From NCBI RefSeq assembly GCF_025465545.1, contig NZ_JAODMK010000015.1, forward strand, positions 1-64,000: a stretch of 64,000 bases of DNA. Reading direction: 5' to 3'. Below, one piece after another: positions 25,274 to 34,740 of this stretch (position 1 is its first letter; each line of letters begins with the position of its first letter). The stretch comes from Naasia sp. GTDB taxonomy: Bacteria > Actinomycetota > Actinomycetes > Actinomycetales > Microbacteriaceae. A program made the position numbers and the translations under genes. The notes under the pieces were generated by a model. That model made no database searches and was not told where the DNA came from. It saw only the letters and a program-made list of their open reading frames with translations.

Positions 25274-26656
25274 TCAGCCCTGTGCTGCCCCGTCGTTGGC
25301 CCGATACACCGTGCGGGCGAAGTCGTGGAATGGAGCGGGCGCGACCGTCGCGCGGATCCGCACCTGGCGGTGACGCTGGTCGACCTGGGGCTTCTTCGAG
25401 ATCGGCTCCTCACCCCAGACCACCTCGACCTCCGCGCCGTCCTCCAGCTCGATGTCGAGCGTCGCCAGCGACATGTAGAGCTGATCGAACGAGACGTAGC
25501 CGGCATCGGTGGAGATCCCCACGAGCCTGTCCCCGGAGCGCACCTCGTCCATCTGGTACAGCCCGTACCTGGCCTTGGGCAGGTCGAGGAACTTCGCCGG
25601 GACTCCGGGCTCCAGCTGCGACTTGACGACGCTCGCGACATCGTCGGCGTTCCAGATCAGCGTGACCTTGCGGCGCTGGGGCGACTCGGCCAGCTTCTCC
25701 AGCGCGGCGCGGCCGTGGAAGTCGTGGTCGAACTTCACCGAGCGGCCGAGCCCGATGTCGAACGGCGTGAGGTAGAAGTCGTGCACGTCCTGCGAGTACA
25801 GCGACCCGGCCACGGAGCCGGCACGCGCCGCCGGCAGCCACTCGCGATACTCGGCGAAGTCCTCGTCGAAGATGGCGGGGAAGGGCGTCGGAACCCAGCC
25901 GGACTCCAGCGGCGAGCTCGAGTAGGCCTTGGCGCCCACCCGCCGGATGTCGTACTCGGCGCCGGCCTCCAGCAGGGCATCGCGGACGAGGTCCGAGTCC
26001 TCCCACGGGCCGAAGAACTCGAAGCCCGGCTGACCGGCCATGCCGTGGCGAAGGCCGTAGACGTGCCTGCCGGCGATCTCGAAGTCGCCGATGTGGAAGA
26101 ACTTCACCGCGGGCGGGGGCCCGCCGAGGAGCTTCGCCATGACCTCGTTCGCCACCGGGCCCTGCAGCTCGTAGCGGTAGAACGTCGGGGGGCCCTGACG
26201 CATGTTCGAGTTCGCCTCGAGCCGGTGGTGCACGTCCTTCCCCGCCGCCTCCGCCTTCTCGAGGTTGTAGCGCACCCAGTCGATGAGCATGTGGTGGCCG
26301 ATCAGGACGAGCCCCTCCGGCCCCTCCCAGTTGTAGAAGAGGATGCCGTCGCCGATCAGATAGCCGTCCTGGTTCACGGAGATGAGCTGCTTCGCGACGC
26401 CCTTCCGGAAGGTCGCGAACGTGTTCGGCGAGATCGACTGCAGCAGGGGGATGACCTCCTCCCCGTGCATGAACAGCTGCGTCATGTGGTGCGACTGGTC
26501 CATCAGAGCGACCGTGGAGTTCCAGGCGCGCTGCTCGTCACGCCAGTTCGTGAACTCCGGTGCCACCGGGAAGGTGAACGCCGGCCAGTCCTGGTTCCGA
26601 AGCAGTTCGATGGGGTTCCCGACGCGCGAGAGGGCCTGGGCGAGCGTTTCAGACAT
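25274..26656 (-). CDS. Tetrahydrofolate-dependent aromatic O-demethylase (LigM/DesA-like), copy 1
   Basis: GcvT-fold aminomethyltransferase homologue of 460 aa, the length of LigM and DesA rather than of true GcvT (about 370). Those enzymes move a methyl group from vanillate, 3-O-methylgallate or syringate to tetrahydrofolate in the cytoplasm. Landmarks are ALMDQSHHMTQLFMHGEE, LRHGMAGQPGFEFFGPWED, SSPLESGWVPTPFPAIFDED and FDHDFHGRAALEKL. The ATG at 26656 is chosen for GAGGA six bases upstream. Downstream metF and upstream purU process the folate product. Which methoxy substrate each copy uses cannot be read from the sequence; DmdA-like or glycine-betaine demethylases are less likely given the neighbours. 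Confidence 0.85.
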   Translation of the reverse strand: MSETLAQALSRVGNPIELLRNQDWPAFTFPVAPEFTNWRDEQRAWNSTVALMDQSHHMTQLFMHGEEVIPLLQSISPNTFATFRKGVAKQLISVNQDGYLIGDGILFYNWEGPEGLVLIGHHMLIDWVRYNLEKAEAAGKDVHHRLEANSNMRQGPPTFYRYELQGPVANEVMAKLLGGPPPAVKFFHIGDFEIAGRHVYGLRHGMAGQPGFEFFGPWEDSDLVRDALLEAGAEYDIRRVGAKAYSSSPLESGWVPTPFPAIFDEDFAEYREWLPAARAGSVAGSLYSQDVHDFYLTPFDIGLGRSVKFDHDFHGRAALEKLAESPQRRKVTLIWNADDVASVVKSQLEPGVPAKFLDLPKARYGLYQMDEVRSGDRLVGISTDAGYVSFDQLYMSLATLDIELEDGAEVEVVWGEEPISKKPQVDQRHRQVRIRATVAPAPFHDFARTVYRANDGAAQG

Positions 26657-26779
26657 CTTCGTCCTCACTGTGAGATCCGGCGACACGGACGTCGCTCGGC
26701 AAGGGATGGGTTCGGTCGAGGAGCGGCTGCTGAGCGCCCGACAGCGGCTCGGATCGGCGCCTTCTGCAGCACGCCATGG

Positions 26780-27694
26780 TCAGCGGAAGACGATGGTGGA
26801 GTTGCCGTCCCGAAGGACCCGGTCCTCGCAGTGCCACTCCACCGCCCGGGCGAGCACCGCGCGCTCGACATCGGCGCCCCTGCGCTGCAGGTCGCCCGCC
26901 GAGTCCGAGTGCCGGACCCGCACCACGTCCTGCTCGATGATGGGCCCCTCGTCCAGGTCCTCGGTCACGTAGTGCGCCGTGGCGCCGATCAGCTTGACGC
27001 CGCGCTCCTTGGCGCGCGCGTACGGTCCCGCCCCGAGGAAGGCCGGCAGGAAGGAGTGGTGGATGTTGATCACCGGTACCCCGACCTCCTCGAGGAAGCC
27101 GCCCGTGATGATCTGCATGTAGCGGGCCAGGACGACGAGGTCGACGTTGCCCTTGAGCAGGTCGAGGTGACGGCGCTCCGCGGCCGACCGATCGTTCGGG
27201 TCAACCGGGACGTAGAAGTACGGGATGTTGAACGGCCGGACCTCCTCGGCGAGGTCCGGGTGGTTCGAGACCACCATCGCCACCGTCATCGGGAGCTCCC
27301 CACGCCGATGCCGCCAGAGCAGGTCGAGCAGGCAGTGATCGGTCTTCGACGCGAAGATGGCCACCCGCTTCAGCTGCCCGGCGGGCCTGAGGCTCCATTC
27401 GAGCCCCAGGCCCTTCGTCAGCCTCTCCTCGAGCACCCGCTCCAGCTCGGGGCGCGACGCGGCGAACCCGTCGAGTTGGAACACCGTCCGCTGGTAGAAC
27501 CGGCCGCCCTCCGGGTCGGTCGAATACTGGTCGAGGGTGATGATGTTCGCGCCCGCCTCATTGAGCAGGGTCGAGACGGCCGCCACGATGCCCGGCCGGT
27601 CCTCCCCCGACACGATGAGACGGACGCTCGACTGGGGGTCCCCTGTGGCCTCGACGCGGCGACGCTCCGCGCTGGTCTCGGTGGTTGATGCCAC
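26780..27694 (-). CDS. purU: Formyltetrahydrofolate deformylase
   Basis: Hydrolyses 10-formyl-tetrahydrofolate to formate and tetrahydrofolate; 304 aa. Residues about 22-95 are an ACT regulatory domain (LIVSGEDRPGIVAAVSTLLN). The rest is a formyltransferase-type catalytic domain with LARYMQIITGGFLEEVG, the catalytic block INIHHSFLPAFLGAGPYARA and GATAHYVTEDLDEGPIIEQD. Placed between the two O-demethylases, it probably regenerates free tetrahydrofolate as methyl acceptor after methyl groups have been oxidised to the formyl level. Transcribed in the order demethylase 2, purU, demethylase 1, metF. Confidence 0.95.
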   Translation of the reverse strand: MASTTETSAERRRVEATGDPQSSVRLIVSGEDRPGIVAAVSTLLNEAGANIITLDQYSTDPEGGRFYQRTVFQLDGFAASRPELERVLEERLTKGLGLEWSLRPAGQLKRVAIFASKTDHCLLDLLWRHRRGELPMTVAMVVSNHPDLAEEVRPFNIPYFYVPVDPNDRSAAERRHLDLLKGNVDLVVLARYMQIITGGFLEEVGVPVINIHHSFLPAFLGAGPYARAKERGVKLIGATAHYVTEDLDEGPIIEQDVVRVRHSDSAGDLQRRGADVERAVLARAVEWHCEDRVLRDGNSTIVFR

Positions 27695-27728
27695 GCTTCC
27701 TCCTCGAAGGTCCTCGACGTCCGGTTCC

Positions 27729-29427
<1,699 letters not shown>

Positions 29428-29441
29428 CAGGTTGCGCTCCA

Positions 29442-29467
29442 ATCGCAGACAGAATTGTTGACAGTGG
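29442..29467. promoter_or_regulatory. Tandem GntR-site candidates (ATTGTNNACAGAAT type)
   Basis: Two overlapping sites on the plus strand: ATCGCAGACAGAAT (29442-29455) and ATTGTTGACAGTGG (29454-29467). Each resembles the 14-mer found at 33714-33727 and 34547-34560. The core TTGT-N2-ACA is typical of FCD-type GntR operators. The second site covers the possible -35 of the gal operon. Confidence 0.5.
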
Positions 29468-29493
29468 GTGGGCGGCATGGTCGACTTGCCGCC

Positions 29494-30228
29494 ATGACCG
29501 CAGGTGGACGCACCCTTCTCGTCGTGAGCGCGCACGCGGGAGACTTCGTGTGGCGCGCGTCCGGGGCCATCGCGTCAGCGACCGCCCGGGGGGAACGAGC
29601 CGTCATCGTCTGCCTCTCCTTCGGCGAGCGCGGCGAGTCGGCGAGCCAGTGGCTGGCGGGAAAGTCCCTCGACGAGATCAAGGCCATGCGGCGAGCCGAA
29701 GCCGAGGCCGCGGCGGCGGCGCTGGGCGCCGAGATCGAGTTCCTCGACGCGGGCGACTACCCGCTGCTCGAGTCGCAGGAACTCGTCGACACCCTCGTGG
29801 GGGTCTTCCGGCGGGTCGTGCCGACGGTGGTCCTCACCCACCCGCTCACCGATCCCTACAACGGCGATCACCCCGCGGCCGCCCGCATGACGCTGCAGGC
29901 GAGGATCCTGGCGCAGGCGATCGGGTATCCCGCGGAAGGCGAGCCGCTCGGCGCTCCCCCGGTGTTCTTCTTCGAGCCGCACCAGCCGGAGCAGTCCGAC
30001 TTCAAGCCGAACGTCCTCCTCGACATCACCGCCGCCTACCCGGCGAAGGAGGCGGCCATGCAGTGCCTCCCTGCTCAGAAGCACATGTGGAGCTACTACA
30101 CCGACCTCGCCGTCCGGCGCGGGGTGCAGGTCCGCCGGAACGCAGGCCCCAACCTCGGCCTGCCGAGCGACACGCGTGGTGAGGCCTACATGCGCTACTA
30201 CCCGCAGGTCACGGACGTGCTCGAATGA
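29494..30228 (+). CDS. galB: PIG-L-fold 4-oxalomesaconate hydratase (GalB-like)
   Basis: PIG-L/LmbE-fold protein of 244 aa. In Pseudomonas putida GalB this fold hydrates 4-oxalomesaconate to 4-carboxy-4-hydroxy-2-oxoadipate in gallate degradation. The metal site is seen as SAHAGDFVWRASGAIA near residue 12 (in place of the HPDD of deacetylases) and LTHPLTDPYNGDHPAAA near residue 118. KHMWSYYTDLAVRRGVQ and AYMRYYPQVTDVLE close the protein. The assignment over a deacetylase rests on AHAGDF and on the GalC- and GalD-like genes that follow with overlaps. The ATG at 29494 starts just before the first strand. First gene of the rightward operon. Confidence 0.82.
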   Translation: MTAGGRTLLVVSAHAGDFVWRASGAIASATARGERAVIVCLSFGERGESASQWLAGKSLDEIKAMRRAEAEAAAAALGAEIEFLDAGDYPLLESQELVDTLVGVFRRVVPTVVLTHPLTDPYNGDHPAAARMTLQARILAQAIGYPAEGEPLGAPPVFFFEPHQPEQSDFKPNVLLDITAAYPAKEAAMQCLPAQKHMWSYYTDLAVRRGVQVRRNAGPNLGLPSDTRGEAYMRYYPQVTDVLE

Positions 30229-30920
30229 GGCACGTCGTCGTCACGGACGTCCCGCGCCCGCCGCTCGAGCAGCTCGACGAGCTGGCGGCGTTCGGCGTCG
30301 CCACCGTGCACGAGGCGATGGGCCGCAGCGGCATGCTCGGCCCGGTCGTGCACCCGCTTCAGCAGGGGGCCCGCATCGCGGGCGCCGCGGTGACCGCGCT
30401 GTGCTGGCCCGGCGACAACCTCATGATCCACGCGGCGGTCGAGCAGTGCCGCCCCGGCGACATCCTCGTCGTCACGACGGTGTCCCCCTCCCTCGATGGC
30501 TCCTTCGGCGAGCTCCTGGCCACCGCCCTCGTGCATCGAGGGGTACGGGGACTGGTCACCACCGGCGGCGTCCGCGACGTCGCCGACCTGCGGGCCATGG
30601 GCTTCCCGGTCTGGGCGGGCGCCCAGAACGCGCAGGGGACCGTGAAGGCGACCGCAGGCTCGGTCAACGTGCCCGTCAGCGTCGGCGGCGCGGTCGTGCG
30701 GGCGGGTGACGCCATCGTCGCGGACGACGACGGCGTGCTCTGCGTTCCGCGCGCCACCATCGCCGACGCTCTCAGCGCCTCCCGCTCCCGCGTCGAGAAG
30801 GAGGCCGCTGCCCGCGAGGCCTACCAGCGGGGCGAGCTCAGCCTCGACCGCAACGAGCTCCGCGGGCTGCTGCAGCGCCTCGGAGTGGAGCGCGTCTCCG
30901 CGGCGGATCGTGACCGCTGA
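30225..30920 (+). CDS. galC: 4-carboxy-4-hydroxy-2-oxoadipate aldolase / oxaloacetate decarboxylase (RraA fold, GalC/LigK-like)
   Basis: Class II aldolase of the RraA-like fold, 231 aa. It cleaves 4-carboxy-4-hydroxy-2-oxoadipate to pyruvate and oxaloacetate and usually decarboxylates oxaloacetate as well. Diagnostic stretches are ATVHEAMGRSGMLGPVVHPL, CWPGDNLMIHAAVEQCRPGD and VTTGGVRDVADLRAMGFPVW, with the substrate/metal-binding GGVRD. The ATG overlaps the galB stop (ATGA). Its last 11 bases overlap the GTG start of the next gene. RraA-fold proteins have other roles, but length, motifs and neighbours favour the aldolase. Confidence 0.87.
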   Translation: MRHVVVTDVPRPPLEQLDELAAFGVATVHEAMGRSGMLGPVVHPLQQGARIAGAAVTALCWPGDNLMIHAAVEQCRPGDILVVTTVSPSLDGSFGELLATALVHRGVRGLVTTGGVRDVADLRAMGFPVWAGAQNAQGTVKATAGSVNVPVSVGGAVVRAGDAIVADDDGVLCVPRATIADALSASRSRVEKEAAAREAYQRGELSLDRNELRGLLQRLGVERVSAADRDR

Positions 30921-31983
30921 AGAGGACGGCATCCGCTGCATGCTCATGCGCGGCGGCACCTCCAAGGGCGCCTACTTCCTCGCGGAGGATCTGCCCGAGG
31001 ACGGCGCGGACCGCGATCGGCTGCTCCTGCGGATCCTGGGCAGCCCCGACCCGCGTCAGATCGACGGCATCGGCGGCGCGCACCCGCTCACCAGCAAGGT
31101 CGCCGTGGTGAGCGCGTCGACGGGCGGCGGGACCGACGTGGACTACCTCTTCCTCCAGGTGATGGTGGACGAGCCGGTGGTCACCGATCAGCAGAACTGC
31201 GGAAACATCCTCGCCGGGATCGGCCCGTTCGCGCTCGAGCGCGGCCTGGTCACGGCGCAGGGCGACACGACGACGGTGCGCATCCGGATGGTCAACACCG
31301 ACAGCACCGTCGTCGCGTCCTTTCCGACCCCCGGCGGGGTGCCCAGGTACTCGGGCGCCCTCGCGATCGACGGCGTCCCGGGCACCGGGGCGCCGATCGA
31401 GCTGGCGTTCTCGGACACGGCAGGCGGCACCACCGGGGCGCTCCTGCCCACGGGCAGTCCCCTCGACCTCGTGGCGGGCGTGCGCGTCACCTGCGTCGAC
31501 AACGGGATGCCCTCTGTGCTGATCGCGGCGGCGGATCTCGGCGTGACCGGAACGGAGGAACCGGCCGACCTCGAGTCCGATGAGGTCCTCCAGGCCCGCC
31601 TCCGTGCCATCCGGGCGGCGGCAGCCGAGCTCATGGGCATGGGTGACGTGGCCGAGACGACGGTGCCGAAGATGGTCCTGCTGTCCGCTCCGCTCGCCGG
31701 CGGCACCATCTGCACCCGCAGCTTCCTGCCGGTGCGCGTGCACACCTCCATCGGCGTGCTCGGCGCCCAGACGGTGGCGGCCGGCATCGCGATCGACGGT
31801 GCGGTCGGGCACGACCTCGCCGCCCTGCCCGCCGACGGGCAGCCCTTCCGCATCGAGCACCCCACCGGGCACATGGACATCCGCATCGACTTCGTCCCGG
31901 GCAGCACGGACATCGCGTCGTCGGTCGTGTTCCGCACGGCCCGGAAGCTGTTCGACGGCGTGGTGTTCCCCCGCTCCGCCTGA
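30910..31983 (+). CDS. galD: PrpF-family 4-oxalomesaconate tautomerase (GalD-like)
   Basis: PrpF/DapF-fold isomerase of 357 aa, the length of GalD, which converts the keto and enol forms of 4-oxalomesaconate before hydration. Landmarks are MLMRGGTSKGAYFLAEDLPE at the N-terminus, DYLFLQVMVDEP, QQNCGNILAGIGPFALERGL with a candidate catalytic Cys, VDNGMPSVLIAAADLGVTG, and the C-terminal FRIEHPTGHMDIRIDF. The GTG at 30910 is used; it lies inside galC, implying coupling. PrpF itself acts on methylaconitate, but no methylcitrate genes are present here. Confidence 0.86.
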   Translation: MTAEEDGIRCMLMRGGTSKGAYFLAEDLPEDGADRDRLLLRILGSPDPRQIDGIGGAHPLTSKVAVVSASTGGGTDVDYLFLQVMVDEPVVTDQQNCGNILAGIGPFALERGLVTAQGDTTTVRIRMVNTDSTVVASFPTPGGVPRYSGALAIDGVPGTGAPIELAFSDTAGGTTGALLPTGSPLDLVAGVRVTCVDNGMPSVLIAAADLGVTGTEEPADLESDEVLQARLRAIRAAAAELMGMGDVAETTVPKMVLLSAPLAGGTICTRSFLPVRVHTSIGVLGAQTVAAGIAIDGAVGHDLAALPADGQPFRIEHPTGHMDIRIDFVPGSTDIASSVVFRTARKLFDGVVFPRSA

Positions 31984-32025
31984 GTTCCCCTCCCCACCAA
32001 CTCTCCCCCAACGCGAAGGAGCGCC

Positions 32026-32982
32026 ATGAGAGGCCCCGGATTCCTCGACATCGCCCACCTCGGGCACGTCGAGCTGCTCACCTCCGACCTCGAGCGGAGC
32101 CGCTGGTTCTTCACCGAGCTGCTCGCCTTCCGCGAGGTCGCGGCCGAGGGCGACTCGGTCTTCCTGCACGCGTGGGACGACTATGAGCGGTACACGATCA
32201 AGCTCAGCGCAGCCCCCAAGTCGGGCGTCGGGCGGCTCGCGCTGCGTGCCGCGAGCCCCGAGGCGCTCGAGCGCCGGGTCGCCGCGATCGAGGCGGCGGG
32301 GCGGGGCATCGGCTGGAAGGACGGCGAGCAGGGCGTGGGGCGCAGCTTCGCGTTCACGGACCCGGACGGCCACCCGATGGAGATCTACTACGAGACCGAA
32401 TGGTTCCAGGCGCCCGCCGGCGAGGAGCCCGCGCTGAAGAACCAGGCGGACCGCTTCCCGGGGCGGGGGGTGAACGCCCGTCGGCTCGACCACGTCAACT
32501 ACCTGGGCAAGGACGTCGAGGAGAACGGCCGGTTCGTCAACGAGGTGCTCGGCGGTGAGGCGACCGAGCAGATCCAGCTGGACACCGGCGTCATCTCGGC
32601 CCAGTGGTTCCACTTCACGAACAAGTCGTACGACCTCGTGTACTCGGGCGACTGGACGGGCAGCAGCGGGCGTCTGCACCACATCGCGTTCGCCACGGAC
32701 ACCCGCGAGGACATCCTCAAGGCGGCCGACATCTTCCTGGAGAACGGCATCCACATCGAGTCGGGGCCGCACAAGCACGCGATCCAGCAGACGTTCTTCC
32801 TCTACGTCTACGAGCCGGGCGGGAACCGCATCGAGTTCGCCAACGCGGGGGCCCGCGTGCTGCTCGCGCCGGACTGGAAGACGATCACCTGGACGGAAGC
32901 CGATCGCGCCAAGGGCCAGGCCTGGGGCATGAAGACGATCTCCACCTTCCACACCCACGGGACACCGCCCGTCGACGAGTGA
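32026..32982 (+). CDS. Type I extradiol dioxygenase of the VOC/metapyrocatechase family, candidate gallate ring-cleavage enzyme
   Basis: Two-domain vicinal-oxygen-chelate protein of 318 aa, the size of catechol 2,3-dioxygenase. The metal ligands expected in the second domain are present: His156 in RRLDHVNYLGKD, His219 (or 218) in GRLHHIAFATDT and Glu270 in GGNRIEFANAG. The catalytic His251 and Tyr260 equivalents lie in GPHKHAIQQTFFLYVYEPGG. It is the only ring-cleaving enzyme in a block whose other genes start from 4-oxalomesaconate, the product of gallate 4,5-cleavage. Known gallate dioxygenases (GalA, DesB) are type II LigAB-like enzymes, so this would be a different fold for the step. Catechol or methylgallate are alternative substrates. 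Confidence 0.85.
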   Translation: MRGPGFLDIAHLGHVELLTSDLERSRWFFTELLAFREVAAEGDSVFLHAWDDYERYTIKLSAAPKSGVGRLALRAASPEALERRVAAIEAAGRGIGWKDGEQGVGRSFAFTDPDGHPMEIYYETEWFQAPAGEEPALKNQADRFPGRGVNARRLDHVNYLGKDVEENGRFVNEVLGGEATEQIQLDTGVISAQWFHFTNKSYDLVYSGDWTGSSGRLHHIAFATDTREDILKAADIFLENGIHIESGPHKHAIQQTFFLYVYEPGGNRIEFANAGARVLLAPDWKTITWTEADRAKGQAWGMKTISTFHTHGTPPVDE

Positions 32983-32991
32983 GGTCGCGGG

Positions 32992-33651
32992 TCAGCCGAG
33001 CAGGCGCAGCGCCTCGATCACGCTGAGCAGGTGGGTCCTGGTCGCCGCTTCGGCGGCGGCCGGGTCCCGGTCGATCACCGCGTCGAGGATGGCCGCGTGC
33101 TCGCCGGCCGAGACGGCCGCGCGTCCGGGCTGGAATGCCAGCCGGAACTGGTGACGCACGCTCTGCGCGTGCAGGCGCTCGAGGATGCCGACGGCGGTCG
33201 CGTGCCGGCTGAGGTCGCGGATCCGCTCGTCGAGCAGCTGGTTCAGGCGGGAGTAGCCGAGCAGGTCGCCCGAGGCGACGGCCTCGAGGAGGTCGTGCCG
33301 GAGCCGCCGGAACTCGGCGACCTCGGCGTCGGTCACATGCTCAGCGGCCTTCGCCGCGCAGAGGCACTCGAGACCGATGCGCACCTCCAGGATCTCGATC
33401 GCCTCGTCGAGCGAGATCGCCCGTACGCGGGACCCCCGGTTGGGCAGCCGGTCGATCAGGCCGTCATTCGCCAGCTCGAACAGGGCTGTGCGAACGGCGG
33501 CGCGGCTGGCACCGAATCCCGCGCTGAGGTCGGCCTCGATGAGTCGCTGGTTGGGGGCGAAGTCGCCGTCCACGATCGCCTGGCGGATCGCCGCGGTCAG
33601 ATCGGCGACGGTCGGCCCCTTGAGCGCCTGCCCGTCCAGCACATCGGTCAT
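32992..33651 (-). CDS. GntR-family (FCD) transcriptional regulator of the aromatic cluster
   Basis: Regulator of 219 aa. The GntR winged helix (about residues 10-75) includes DFAPNQRLIEADLSAGFGAS and FELANDGLIDRLPNRGSRV. An FCD ligand domain (about 85-215) follows, with EILEVRIGLECLCAAKAAEH and metal-binding His candidates in RLNQLLDERIRDLSRHATAV and SAGEHAAILDAVIDRDPAAA. The ATG at 33651 is preferred over an upstream start because AGGAGG lies four bases in front. Its 3' end abuts the dioxygenase stop. The divergent promoter region has a perfect dyad. The ligand is probably a pathway intermediate. Confidence 0.85.
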   Translation of the reverse strand: MTDVLDGQALKGPTVADLTAAIRQAIVDGDFAPNQRLIEADLSAGFGASRAAVRTALFELANDGLIDRLPNRGSRVRAISLDEAIEILEVRIGLECLCAAKAAEHVTDAEVAEFRRLRHDLLEAVASGDLLGYSRLNQLLDERIRDLSRHATAVGILERLHAQSVRHQFRLAFQPGRAAVSAGEHAAILDAVIDRDPAAAEAATRTHLLSVIEALRLLG

Positions 33652-33710
33652 GAGTCCTCCTGATCCGTACAGTATCGGCCCTCCAACGACGGGAGTCACC
33701 CAGGGGTTCG

Positions 33711-33730
33711 CCGATTCTGTCTACAATCGG
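33711..33730. promoter_or_regulatory. GntR operator candidate (perfect dyad)
   Basis: CCGATTCTGTCTACAATCGG has perfect 6-bp arms. On the minus strand its core reads ATTGTAGACAGAAT, matching the site at 34547-34560 at 12 of 14 positions. It sits 60 bases in front of gntR and 21 bases in front of the dehydrogenase GTG, as expected for autoregulation and divergent control. Confidence 0.6.
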
Positions 33731-33750
33731 CCCGGAACAGAGGAGCACAG

Positions 33751-34521
33751 GTGCACGTCGCGGTGCTGGGGCTGGGCGAAGCCGGCTCCGTCTATGCCCG
33801 GGGCCTGGCTGCGCGCGGCGTCACGGTGCGGGCATTCGACCCGGCTGTCGCCGTCGCGCCGGCGGGAGTCGCGCTCGCCGACGACGCGGCGAGCGCGGTC
33901 CGGGACTCGGACGTCGTCGCGAGCCTGGTCGGCGCATCGGCGGCGCAGGAGGTCGCCCGGTCCGTCTTCGGAAGCATGCCCACGACCGCCGTCTTCGCCG
34001 ACATGAACACCGGCGCCCCCGCCGAGAAGCAGCGGATGGCCGCGGGCGCGGCGACCGCAGGGATCCTGTTCGCGGACGTCGCGATCATGGCGCCGGTCCC
34101 CCGGTCGGCCGAGCTCACGCCGCTGCTCGCCAGCGGGCCGGGAGCCGCCCGGCTCACCGCACTCTGGGGCGGCCTGGGCATTCCGATCACCGACGCCGGT
34201 CCCGATGCGGGCGATGCCGCCGGCCTCAAGCTGCTGCGCAGCGTGTTCATGAAGGGCCTCGCGGCACTGCTCTTCGAGAGCGTGACCGCGGCGGAGCAGC
34301 TGCGAGCGGGCGGGTGGATCCGCCAGGAGCTCGCCGGCGAGCTGGGGCCGCACGGCGCGGAGCTGATCGATCGGCTGATCTCCGGGACGCGTCAGCACGC
34401 GCAGCGCCGCGAGCACGAGATGCGGGATGTTCAGGCGTTCCTCGCGTCGCTCGACTCCCCTGCCTGGATGACCGCCTCCACGGTGCGCTGGCTGCAGGCC
34501 ATCGCCGCGGGCGAGGTCTGA
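33751..34521 (+). CDS. NAD(P)-dependent 6-phosphogluconate-dehydrogenase-like protein with DUF1932 domain
   Basis: Beta-hydroxyacid-dehydrogenase-like protein of 256 aa. The Rossmann motif is VAVLGLGEAGSVYARGLAAR at the N-terminus, followed by ADMNTGAPAEKQRMAAGAA. The helical DUF1932 C-terminal half contains GDAAGLKLLRSVFMKGLAAL, where the Lys is likely catalytic. The start is GTG at 33751 with AGAGGAG upstream. It shares its promoter region with gntR, so it probably belongs to the aromatic pathway. No step of the known gallate route needs such an enzyme, and the substrate is unknown; a side oxidation of a hydroxyacid intermediate is possible. Confidence 0.8.
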   Translation: MHVAVLGLGEAGSVYARGLAARGVTVRAFDPAVAVAPAGVALADDAASAVRDSDVVASLVGASAAQEVARSVFGSMPTTAVFADMNTGAPAEKQRMAAGAATAGILFADVAIMAPVPRSAELTPLLASGPGAARLTALWGGLGIPITDAGPDAGDAAGLKLLRSVFMKGLAALLFESVTAAEQLRAGGWIRQELAGELGPHGAELIDRLISGTRQHAQRREHEMRDVQAFLASLDSPAWMTASTVRWLQAIAAGEV

Positions 34522-34546
34522 CGGCCCGTCGTCGAATCGCTACCGG

Positions 34547-34593
34547 ATTGTCAACAGAATGTGTTGCGATCCGGCGTCGCGCGCACGTACTCT
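34547..34593 (+). promoter_or_regulatory. GntR-site candidate plus promoter of the ABC importer operon
   Basis: ATTGTCAACAGAAT at 34547-34560 is the third copy of the shared motif. Directly after it TTGCGA (34564-34569) and TACTCT (34588-34593) are spaced by 18 bases and form a plausible promoter. The first ABC gene starts about 150 bases further on. Confidence 0.55.
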
Positions 34594-34740
34594 GGCGACC
34601 ACAGAGCGAGGTGGCGCACCGTGTGCACCCGAGGCCGACCAGCGACGAGGCGGGTATGGACGTAGACGTCAGCGAGTCCTCGGCGATCCGGTTCTCCGGG
34701 TCCCCTCGCCCGTGCGACGCCGCCGGCGAAGGGGCCGGCA

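Noticed and set aside
29494-30228. GlcNAc-PI or mycothiol-type deacetylase (MshB-like)
   Set aside because: The AHPDDE motif of deacetylases is replaced by AHAGDF as in GalB, and overlapping galC- and galD-like genes give a specific context.
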